From an uncultured Acetatifactor sp. (GTDB lineage Bacteria; Bacillota; Clostridia; Lachnospirales; Lachnospiraceae), in NCBI GenBank assembly GCA_910577185.1, contig CAJTLR010000028.1, positions 1 through 43,033 of the forward strand: a DNA stretch of 43,033 nucleotides. Reading direction: 5' to 3'. Under the pieces are notes generated by a model. It worked only from the letters and a program-made list of their open reading frames with translations. It did not search any database and was not told the DNA's origin. Each line of letters opens with the position of its first letter. The stretch's first letter is position 1. Of the stretch, positions 8,722 to 16,410 are shown in pieces. Position numbers and translations under genes: made by a program.

Positions 8722-10488
8722 TCAGTTGTACCAGGAACTCTGGGCCAGATACATGGTCCGGTACAGACCTTCTGTTTCCATAAGCTTCCCATGACTGCCG
8801 TTCTGCACAATCCTTCCCCCGTCCAGCACCATAATCCGGTCTGCCATCTTTGCGCTTGCCAGACGATGGGAGATCATTATGGTTCCCTTTTTCCGGAAAA
8901 TACGGGCAAAATTTTCATACATACGGCTCTCTGCCACAGGATCCAGCGCAGCGGTAGGTTCATCCAGGATACAGAAGGCTGCGTCTGCCATGAACGCCCT
9001 GGCGCCGGCCACTCTCTGCCACTGTCCTCTGGACAGGTCTTTTCCATCCGCCTCCAGATGCCCCAGATTCTGTTCCAGTCCCTTTTTTTCGTGGAGATAC
9101 AGCTCTTCCCCGCCGGCCTGCCGCAAAGCTTCCAGAATCCTGGCATCATCTTCTAAGCCATCGATATCTCCCAGGGCCACATTTTCCCGGAGGGTCAGCT
9201 CATATCCCTGAAAATCCTGAAAAACTACCGTCAGACATTTCCTGCGCTTTTCTTCCGACAAATCCCGGATGTCCACGCCCCCCATCATCACCCGTCCGGC
9301 ATCCGGCTCGTAAAGCCCGCACAGTAGCTTCACAATCGTGGACTTCCCAGCCCCGTTTTCCCCCACAAATGCCACTTTCTCCCCGGCCTTTATCCGAAAA
9401 GTCACATTTTTCAGTACTTCCCGATCCGAGCCCGGATAGGAAAAACTGACATTTTCAAACACAATGTCCCCATGGGACAGGGTATCCACATTCCGGCGGT
9501 CCCTGCGCGCCGGAATTGCCAGAAACTCCCGGTAATATTCCATATCCAGGGCATTTTTGAAAGTATTTGTCACATTCCAGGACGCATTTTGTATCTGGCC
9601 TATGACAGTGCTCAAAGATCCTATGACTGCGGCATATTGCCCCACAGTGACTCTTTCCTGCAAAAACAAATATGTCATTGCGACAATCATAAACACAAAA
9701 TATGTGATGTTCAGCATCTTACTGCCGCCCTCCAGGGCCAGGACCTTACGGCCTGCCCTGGATATCTCTGTCTCTATGCCGGAAGCTGCCATATCCCACT
9801 TTCCCGCAATCCATTCCTGACTTCCGAAGATCTTCATTTCATACATGGCATTCCGGTCCTGAAACAGGCGCTTCAGGTCTTCGATTCTGCGCATTTGCGG
9901 CGTTGTTCCGCTGATAACGGCCTGCAGCCGCCTGGTAGCCGCAAAATTCAGAAACACCATCGGTACCGCCACCAGAAAAATTCCCATTCCAATCCAGGGC
10001 GACAGCGATGCATACACACCCAGCAGAAAGAAAACAGACAGCAATGCCTGTACGGTGCAGACACTGGCGCTGAAACAGCTCTTCACATTCTGCCAGGGTT
10101 CCCCGCCAATTCTCTGCAGAATCATCTGTATCTCCTTCTGTTCGAAGGCGCTGTATTCTATCCCGTTGAGTTTTTCCATAATATCCGGCGCCATGGAACC
10201 GATCAGTCTTATTTCCAGCAATTTATCCTCATACCCCTGCAGCCGTTCCAGTACAAACCAGAAAAACAGAACCGTCACCAGCAGGGTGCCTGTCACTGCC
10301 ATCATTTCCAGTCCCTGCCCCGTGCCCGCCAGGACCAGTCCCCGGTCTACCAGTTTCTGCACCAGAATAACTCTTATTCCACCAAAAAAGCCCGGAATAA
10401 GACATACCAGAACATACAACAGTCCATGTCTGAATGCATATTGAAAAATCAGCTTCACCGCAAGGACACAGTTACGTACGATTTTCAT
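8722..10488 (-). CDS. ABC exporter, fused membrane and ATPase domains (first of a pair)
   Basis: A 588-residue half-exporter with a multi-spanning N-terminal domain and a C-terminal ATPase: Walker A GENGAGKST, Q-loop VVFQDF, signature LSRGQ, Walker B FCILDEPTAALDP, switch H in ISHR. The signature has R instead of the usual G in the third position, a tolerated variant that sometimes marks one partner of an asymmetric heterodimer. ATG is preceded by GGGAGG, and a small hairpin at 10508-10524 lies just upstream in the leader. It is encoded ahead of the second exporter and 340 nt after the AgrC-like kinase, separated by a repeat element. Confidence 0.9.
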   Translation of the reverse strand: MKIVRNCVLAVKLIFQYAFRHGLLYVLVCLIPGFFGGIRVILVQKLVDRGLVLAGTGQGLEMMAVTGTLLVTVLFFWFVLERLQGYEDKLLEIRLIGSMAPDIMEKLNGIEYSAFEQKEIQMILQRIGGEPWQNVKSCFSASVCTVQALLSVFFLLGVYASLSPWIGMGIFLVAVPMVFLNFAATRRLQAVISGTTPQMRRIEDLKRLFQDRNAMYEMKIFGSQEWIAGKWDMAASGIETEISRAGRKVLALEGGSKMLNITYFVFMIVAMTYLFLQERVTVGQYAAVIGSLSTVIGQIQNASWNVTNTFKNALDMEYYREFLAIPARRDRRNVDTLSHGDIVFENVSFSYPGSDREVLKNVTFRIKAGEKVAFVGENGAGKSTIVKLLCGLYEPDAGRVMMGGVDIRDLSEEKRRKCLTVVFQDFQGYELTLRENVALGDIDGLEDDARILEALRQAGGEELYLHEKKGLEQNLGHLEADGKDLSRGQWQRVAGARAFMADAAFCILDEPTAALDPVAESRMYENFARIFRKKGTIMISHRLASAKMADRIMVLDGGRIVQNGSHGKLMETEGLYRTMYLAQSSWYN

Positions 10489-10507
10489 CTTGTTCCTCCC
10501 TGCCCCG

Positions 10508-10578
10508 CCCTCCTGAAAGGAGGGATCCCTCTGCGCATCTCATGTCTCTATCATAGCATATTGTTTTTATCGTGGGAA
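10508..10578 (-). promoter_or_regulatory. Leader hairpin and probable promoter of the exporter pair
   Basis: CCCTCCT-GAA-AGGAGGG (10508-10524) is a perfect 7-bp hairpin in the leader of the first exporter gene; on the transcript it holds an SD-like AGGAGG. The real SD (GGGAGG) lies between it and the ATG. Further upstream a -10-like TATGAT (minus strand, plus coordinates 10550-10555) has a weak -35 TTCCCA 17 nt away (10573-10578). Confidence 0.4.
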
Positions 10579-10680
10579 ATTGTTGTAACGATTGACAGAA
10601 TTTATGTCATTTTCCGGTGCCGTTCCACCTGCCGCCAGATATTCCGGCACATTTACACGCGGCAGACCAGAACCAAAAAG

Positions 10681-10807
10681 CCGGAGCGTGTTTGATTCCC
10701 GCGGGCAATGAGCCAAGCGGATGCGCCAGCATCCATTTGGCGAATGCCGCGAGGGTCACATACCCCGTTGCTTGCAGCGGGGTTGTTGACTTTCAGACAC
10801 GCTCTGG
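10681..10807. mobile_element. MITE-like element with 15-bp terminal inverted repeats, containing palindromic repeat copy A
   Basis: The ends CCGGAGCGTGTTTGA (10681-10695) and the complement of TCAGACACGCTCTGG (10793-10807) match at 13 of 15 positions. Inside are repeat copy A (10695-10758, minus orientation) and a strong hairpin CCCCGTTGC/GCAGCGGGG (10763-10782). No open frame of note. The rest of the 340-nt gap between the AgrC-like kinase and the exporters (10489-10829) holds the exporter leader and no gene. Confidence 0.65.
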
Positions 10808-10829
10808 AAAAGGAAACGAAATAAGATAT

Positions 10830-12071
10830 TTACAAGATGTGCATTCTTACCATGACCTTAAATTCCCCATTGGAATAATCCGTCACCAGCAAGCCTCCAT
10901 AGCGGTGGGCAATACGTTCCACGCTCCTGAGTCCCAGGCCGTGCCCCACACCGTTCTGACGGTCCTTTTTTCCCGAAACATAACCATCTTTTGCCTCCAC
11001 CGGCCTGGGCGCCGTATTGCTCACGGTCAGATAATAAAAGTCATCCTCCTGCCTTAAACGCAGTGACATCCTCCGGTTATCCGGCATGCGCCCGCAGGCT
11101 TCCAGGGCATTATCCAGCAAATTTCCCAGCACCACACACAGATCCGTCACATCCAGCCGCAGCCCGGACAGGCTGCAGAGCTGCAAAGACATTTCCACAT
11201 TGTTTTTTCCGGCGCGGTAAAGTTTATCCCCCAGCAGGGCATCCACCGCCGCACATCCGGTTTTCATGGGAATCATGCGGTACTCCACGTCCTTTTTAAA
11301 ACTGTCCAGATAATCCGTCATATCCCGGAATTTCTCTTCCTTTACCAGAATTTCCAATATGCCGATATGATTTTTCAGGTCATGCCACAATTCCCGGGTA
11401 CGCTGATACTGGCGGTCAATATTTTTCAGATACTCCATCTGTCTCTGCCGTTGTACACTGTCAGGCGTAATCGTATTATCGGCAGAAAGTCCGTTTTCCC
11501 ACCGGGACCTGCTGTACTGTCCGTATCTTTTTTCTTTCGCAGACTCCAGCAGAAAAAAGAAAAGAAAATAGAAAAAAAGTCCGGCAGGAATCCCGCCCCG
11601 GGTCTTCTCCCGCCATACACACATTCCCAGCCACAGCAGCAAAAACATGCCCGGCAGAAATTCCCCTTCCCTTTCCAGCCAGGTTCCCCGTCCATGATGC
11701 CCTTTCCCGTCAGAAGTACCGCCAGCCCGGCAGTCCGGATTCAGGATGCGGAAATTCCAGGCCCCGGAATAGAGAATCGTCCACAGCGGAAACAATGCCG
11801 TCATGCTCTCTGTCATCAGGATTCCGGCCGCATATAATTCCACGCTTTTCTCTCCCGCCTGCCCGATCCCTTCCATAATGAATTGCACCAGACGGATCAT
11901 CCCCATGTCAAAGACGGCAAATTCCGGCATCCAGAGACAAGTCAGGAATCCTGCGCCCCTCCCCGGAATCAGGTTTTCCTTCCTTTTTTTCAGCCCCAGG
12001 AAAAATACCGCGCCGCCTGCCAGAACCAGATTCAGGCAAAGCAATATATAACTATCTATCTCCGGCAGCAT
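10830..12071 (-). CDS. AgrC-like GHKL sensor histidine kinase
   Basis: A 413-residue kinase with several hydrophobic segments in the first ~190 residues and a C-terminal GHKL-type kinase core: phospho-acceptor H in RELWHDLKNHIGILE, N box VLGNLLDNALEAC and G box GVGHGLGLRSVERI. This architecture is that of AgrC/VirS-type receptors, which typically sense secreted peptides. A GTG two codons earlier is possible, but AGGAGG is 9 nt from the ATG at 12071, so ATG was chosen. It follows the LytTR regulator by 13 nt. No agrB or agrD gene is visible near it, so a cognate signal, if any, is encoded elsewhere. Confidence 0.85.
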   Translation of the reverse strand: MLPEIDSYILLCLNLVLAGGAVFFLGLKKRKENLIPGRGAGFLTCLWMPEFAVFDMGMIRLVQFIMEGIGQAGEKSVELYAAGILMTESMTALFPLWTILYSGAWNFRILNPDCRAGGTSDGKGHHGRGTWLEREGEFLPGMFLLLWLGMCVWREKTRGGIPAGLFFYFLFFFLLESAKEKRYGQYSRSRWENGLSADNTITPDSVQRQRQMEYLKNIDRQYQRTRELWHDLKNHIGILEILVKEEKFRDMTDYLDSFKKDVEYRMIPMKTGCAAVDALLGDKLYRAGKNNVEMSLQLCSLSGLRLDVTDLCVVLGNLLDNALEACGRMPDNRRMSLRLRQEDDFYYLTVSNTAPRPVEAKDGYVSGKKDRQNGVGHGLGLRSVERIAHRYGGLLVTDYSNGEFKVMVRMHIL

Positions 12072-12084
12072 CCTCACAGGCCTC

Positions 12085-12792
12085 CTACCCTTTTCCCAGC
12101 ATCAGCCTTCGGTTCACTTGCTTTTCATAAGTACGGCTTATGGGAAGTTCCGTGCCATCTTCCAGCCAAAGCGCATTCTCCTTCCAGCTTCTGACGCACT
12201 TCTCCCGCACCAGGAAGCTTCTGTGGCACCGCAGGAAGCCCTTGTCCGAAAGCTGCTCCTCCAATATGTCCAGCTTCTGGTAAAAGGAAAAAGAAGCCTT
12301 GACCGTCTGCAGGATCACAAGCCTTTTCCTGCTCTCAAAATAAAGGATATCTTTTATGCCCACTTTATGGGTACAGTAATCACAGGTAAAGGAAAAATAT
12401 TCCTCCGGGCCAAATTCTTCTGCCGCTTCCAGAAGCACCGGCCCCAGCGCCCTGTCAGCCTCCTCCTTCAGAATATACCGGAATGCCCTGACTTCATACC
12501 CCTGCCTGGCAAAGTCCTCCAGGCTGGTCAGAAATACAATCACGCATCCGGCCCCCCGCTTCCGAAGCGCCTTTGCGGTCTCCATACCGTCCATGCCGGG
12601 CATCAGGATATCCAGCAAAACAATGTCCATGGAAAGCGGATCCCTGGTATACGCTTCCAGAAGCGCCTCTCCGCCGGCATATTCTGTCACTTCGATTTCC
12701 AGATTCCTGACAAGGCTTTCCCTGGCCAGAATTTCCCTCAAATACAAACGATATACCGGTTCATCATCACAAACCGCCACTTTCATGTGCAT
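12085..12792 (-). CDS. LytTR-family response regulator
   Basis: A 235-residue AgrA/LytR-type regulator: receiver domain with acidic pair D9/D10 and phospho-acceptor D61 (IVLLDILMPGMDG), then a C-terminal LytTR DNA-binding domain (about 130-235) with the typical FLRCHRSFLV segment. It starts 15 nt after the stop of the helicase gene and no promoter-like sequence fits in that space, so it is probably transcribed with the TerB_N/BrxD-like/helicase operon. The kinase follows 13 nt later. An ATG two codons in is an alternative start. Confidence 0.9.
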   Translation of the reverse strand: MHMKVAVCDDEPVYRLYLREILARESLVRNLEIEVTEYAGGEALLEAYTRDPLSMDIVLLDILMPGMDGMETAKALRKRGAGCVIVFLTSLEDFARQGYEVRAFRYILKEEADRALGPVLLEAAEEFGPEEYFSFTCDYCTHKVGIKDILYFESRKRLVILQTVKASFSFYQKLDILEEQLSDKGFLRCHRSFLVREKCVRSWKENALWLEDGTELPISRTYEKQVNRRLMLGKG

Positions 12793-12807
12793 TGCCCGTT
12801 CCCCCTG

Positions 12808-15030
12808 TCAGCCAGCCGCTTTTTCCGGTGTCCCCATATCCCTTTTCAGTCCTTCGAAATCCAGGTAATCCTCGATAAACTGCTTCCGCAGAAGTCCCAT
12901 GGGAACAAATTCATTATATTTTCCGTTGATCTGAATTTTATCCGGCAGAGGCAGGCTGTACAAATCCAGTTCCGACACCAGAATCTGTCTGATCACACGT
13001 TCCAGCTCTTCTTTGCCGCCTTCAAAAACTACTTCCAGATAAAGGCTGCTGACCCATGGCATTTTGTTTTTGATCTTTCTCTGGAGCAGGGCATAATGAA
13101 GCGTTACCAGCTGCCTGGTTCCCACCCAGGGAAACACGGCATATTTTTTGTCGGACAGAGGAGTCACAAGATTGTCCAGAATTCCGCTGTTGCGCGCAAT
13201 ATAGCGGATCTCGGCAAGCCGTTCCGCACACCGGTCACTTAAGTACGGATATTCGTCATCTTTTTTCATCACACTGCGCACTTTCCGCACAAGCACGGTA
13301 TGGAATTCCATCTCAAAGTCCCTGTCCCAGTCCACCACGGAAATCCCCGGCACCTTTTTGACAAAAATGACCTTTGACTTCACATTGATATCCACCGTCT
13401 CCCAGGACATGCCCGCCAGCGCAAAGCGGATGCCCACCGCATAGGCCTTGTCCACGGTACCTATGGTACGGTTCTCTTCCTTCACCAGAAAATACTCCGG
13501 CGCCAGAAAAACCGTCAGGAACTTATGGCTGTTGACAATTTTCTCCCCGCCCCGTCCGATAATCAGGCCTCCGTGCTCCGTGCGCTCCAGCTGTTCGATA
13601 TGCAGCATATACTGCAGCAGCACCCGGTAATCTTCCTGGGAAATTTTCCGGAAGGCCCCCAGGGTGAGCACCTTCTGGGCCAGGGCGGCGGGCGTCATCT
13701 CCCCATTGCTCTTCAGGGTGCTCATGGTCTGATGATACAGAAGATTGTATGCATGGAATCTGGGCGGTATGGGTTCCATCCAGTGATCCCGCAGATAAAG
13801 CTCCACTATGGCGATTGTCCGTATGAACTCCCAGTTTATGGGGCCTAAAATGTCCGAAGAATTGATCTTGATGCTTTCCACAAAAGTAAACAGGATCTGA
13901 GGAACCTGGCCTCTCCGTCCGCACCGTCCCAGACGCTGGGCAAAGCTGGATACATTCAGGGGCGCTCCCACCTGCACCGCCTGGTCAAGAGAACCGATAT
14001 CGATGCCCAGCTCCAGAGTAACCGTGGCGCCTGTGACGATTTTTTCCTCGGCAGACTTCATCTCGTCTTCTGTGTTCTCCCGCAACAGTGCGGAGACATT
14101 TCCGTGATGGACGCGGTATACGTCCGGCGCCTTGTATTTCAGGGCAGTCGCCCTTAAATTTGCCATGATCAGCTCAATCTCCTCCCGGCTGTTGGCAAAA
14201 ATAATGGTCTTTTTGTCCAGTGTCTGCCTGAATAAATATTCATAATGCTCCCGGCTGCCGATATCCCCGCCGGAATCCACATCCACCACGTTCTGGCTGT
14301 CGTTTCTCTCTATAAAATCACGCTTGTCCGCATAATTCACAAACCGTTCGATATGCAGCCTGACCCTTTTTTTCCCCTCATTGGACAACGGCGCCGCACA
14401 GTCCCTCCCGGTTCCGGTATTCAGCCAGTTCTTTGCCACGGATACATCCCCCAGGGTGGCGGACAGACCGATTCTGCGCGGATTGACTCCGGTGAGACTC
14501 TTCAGACGTTCCAGAATGCACAGAAGCTGCAGTCCCCTCTCATCCCGCATAAAGGAATGCACTTCGTCGATAATCACAAAACGCAGATCCGAAAACATGG
14601 TAAGGCAGGCGCCTCTTTTATTGGTAATCAGGCTCTCCAGGGATTCCGGCGTAATCTGCAGGATGCCTTCCGGGTTCTTCATGAGCTTGTTTTTTCTGTC
14701 CATGGACGCATCCCCATGCCATTTCGTCACCGGGATATTGGAATCCAGCAACAGCATTTCCAGCCGCTTAAACTGATCATTGATCAGGGCTTTCAGGGGC
14801 GAAACATAGACCACACCCACGGAAGCAGAAGGCTTGTGGTACAGTTCCGTGAGCACCGGAAGAAAAGCCGCCTCTGTCTTGCCGGATGCCGTGCCGGAAG
14901 AAAGGAGCAGATTGTCGTCACTGTCAAAAATAACCTCGCAGGCCGCCACCTGATTGCCGTGCAGTTCTTCCCATTTATTCCTGTATATAAAATCCTGTAT
15001 AAAAGGAGCCAGTCTGCCAAACGCATCCAT
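12808..15030 (-). CDS. DEAD/DEAH-box SF2 helicase (Lhr/BrxHI-like)
   Basis: A 740-residue superfamily 2 helicase with all motifs: I (SSGTASGKTEAAF), Ia (YVSPLKALINDQ), Ib (TPESLE), II (IIDEVH), III (SATLGD), IV (TIIFANSREEIE), V (LELGIDIGSLDQAV) and VI (AQRLGRCGRRGQ). The C-terminal 300 residues are not recognised. The frame opens 18 codons earlier at an ATG with a modest SD, but MDAFGRLAPFIQDFI at 15030 is the natural N-terminus of this family. It lies 63 nt behind the BrxD-like ATPase and is expected to use ATP to unwind or translocate nucleic acid, presumably with that partner. In type 2 BREX a related helicase (BrxHI) also accompanies BrxD. Confidence 0.85.
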   Translation of the reverse strand: MDAFGRLAPFIQDFIYRNKWEELHGNQVAACEVIFDSDDNLLLSSGTASGKTEAAFLPVLTELYHKPSASVGVVYVSPLKALINDQFKRLEMLLLDSNIPVTKWHGDASMDRKNKLMKNPEGILQITPESLESLITNKRGACLTMFSDLRFVIIDEVHSFMRDERGLQLLCILERLKSLTGVNPRRIGLSATLGDVSVAKNWLNTGTGRDCAAPLSNEGKKRVRLHIERFVNYADKRDFIERNDSQNVVDVDSGGDIGSREHYEYLFRQTLDKKTIIFANSREEIELIMANLRATALKYKAPDVYRVHHGNVSALLRENTEDEMKSAEEKIVTGATVTLELGIDIGSLDQAVQVGAPLNVSSFAQRLGRCGRRGQVPQILFTFVESIKINSSDILGPINWEFIRTIAIVELYLRDHWMEPIPPRFHAYNLLYHQTMSTLKSNGEMTPAALAQKVLTLGAFRKISQEDYRVLLQYMLHIEQLERTEHGGLIIGRGGEKIVNSHKFLTVFLAPEYFLVKEENRTIGTVDKAYAVGIRFALAGMSWETVDINVKSKVIFVKKVPGISVVDWDRDFEMEFHTVLVRKVRSVMKKDDEYPYLSDRCAERLAEIRYIARNSGILDNLVTPLSDKKYAVFPWVGTRQLVTLHYALLQRKIKNKMPWVSSLYLEVVFEGGKEELERVIRQILVSELDLYSLPLPDKIQINGKYNEFVPMGLLRKQFIEDYLDFEGLKRDMGTPEKAAG

Positions 15031-15093
15031 CCTTATCCCCCCTGTCCGCTGACGCGGGCATACCCTTACTATTCCGGCTTCCATTCCCCTGCC

Positions 15094-16410
15094 TTATATT
15101 TCAAATTCCTGGAATTCCTCCGAAAGCTCCCCTTCCGGAAGCCCTCCCTTTGCCAGTTCAAAGCTGTTGTCCCCCAGAATTTCCGCCACCTTTTTTTCGG
15201 GATTCTGGTGCAGAATATTCAGCAGTTCTATAAAATCCCGAATGATCTCCCTGGGCGTAATATGGCTCTGGGCCCCCACGCGGTTATATTCCACCGTCAG
15301 GAAATAGACCAGGTCCTCCTGGGTCATTGCCGGGGTATAATGGTACAGTTCCCCGTGAATATTCAGAAGTTTTTCCACAAGGATATACATCTCTTCCTGG
15401 GTCAGCATCTGAAGCCGGATGATGGGTGCCGAAAAATCCCTGATCTCCTCCGTGGCAAAATGTCCCTCCGCAAGCCGGGACCTGAGCGCCTCATAGCTGA
15501 ATACCCCTCTGTATTTATCTTCGATGCACTGGGGTGTGCCGCCCATCAGAAAGCCGATATGTCTTGCCTTCCCCTGGAGAACATCATTGTACATGGTAAG
15601 AATTTTCTCGTAATTATTGGCCCTTGTGATGGAATTGGAAATTTTATAAATATTGACCAGCTCATCAATAATCACCAGCATCCCCTGGTATCCGGCGCCT
15701 ACCAGGAATACCGCAAAAATTTTCAGAAAATCGTACCAGGTCTCGTCCGTCACAATAAAATTGATGCCCAGATCCTCTTTTGCCTCCCTGCGGGAGGGAT
15801 ATTCTCCCCGAAACCATCTCAGTACGTTGGATTTCAGGGCAGAGTCATCCGTCTGATAGGCTTTCCAGTAAAGCACCACCGCCCTGGCAAATTCAAATCC
15901 GTTTACCATGCCTTCCAGGGAACCGGCCACTTTGTAGATCTGATTTTCCACCTCCCGGTCAAATGCTTCCCCCTCGGACACTCCACCGGTCTTAACCGCT
16001 GTCCGGATGCCGGAAATCCATTTTTCCAGAATCAGCGGCAGGGCACCGCCATCCGGCTTGGATTTTGTGGAAAGATTCTGAATCAGTTCTTTGTAGGTGG
16101 CCAGCCCCTGCCCCTTTGTGCCCGCAAAACGCCGCTCCGGGGACAGGTCGGCATCCACCACCGCAAAGCCCCTGGCCGTGGCATAATTGCGTATGGTCTG
16201 CAGGAGAAAACTTTTTCCGCTGCCATATTTTCCCACGATAAAGCGAAACGAAGCCCCGCCCTCCCCGATCATCTCGATATCGTGAAGTATGGCGGCAATC
16301 TCCTGGCTGCGTCCCACCGTGATATATTCCAGCCCGGCCCTGGGCACTACCCCGCCCTTCAGGGCATTGATCAAAATATTCGCAATTCTTGCAGGTACCT
16401 GCCTGGTCAT
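15094..16410 (-). CDS. BrxD-like P-loop ATPase (BREX ATP-binding domain family)
   Basis: A 438-residue ATPase recognised from an ORC/Cdc6-like layout with Walker A GKYGSGKS (residues 60-67), the family segment DADLSPERRF followed by a tyrosine-lysine-glutamate-leucine helix, and Walker B MLVIIDE (244-250). These features fit the DUF2791/BrxC-BrxD family, used in BREX phage defence and in several stand-alone loci. ATG overlaps the end of the TerB_N-like gene by 4 nt (ATGA), indicating translational coupling, and the helicase follows. No BREX methyltransferase, PglZ phosphatase or Lon-like protease gene is nearby, so this is not a standard BREX locus. Confidence 0.8.
   Translation of the reverse strand: MTRQVPARIANILINALKGGVVPRAGLEYITVGRSQEIAAILHDIEMIGEGGASFRFIVGKYGSGKSFLLQTIRNYATARGFAVVDADLSPERRFAGTKGQGLATYKELIQNLSTKSKPDGGALPLILEKWISGIRTAVKTGGVSEGEAFDREVENQIYKVAGSLEGMVNGFEFARAVVLYWKAYQTDDSALKSNVLRWFRGEYPSRREAKEDLGINFIVTDETWYDFLKIFAVFLVGAGYQGMLVIIDELVNIYKISNSITRANNYEKILTMYNDVLQGKARHIGFLMGGTPQCIEDKYRGVFSYEALRSRLAEGHFATEEIRDFSAPIIRLQMLTQEEMYILVEKLLNIHGELYHYTPAMTQEDLVYFLTVEYNRVGAQSHITPREIIRDFIELLNILHQNPEKKVAEILGDNSFELAKGGLPEGELSEEFQEFEI

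Noticed and set aside
10830..12792. agr-type quorum-sensing locus
   Set aside because: AgrC- and AgrA-like genes are present, but no AgrB protease and no AgrD-like precursor with a thiolactone cysteine can be found nearby.
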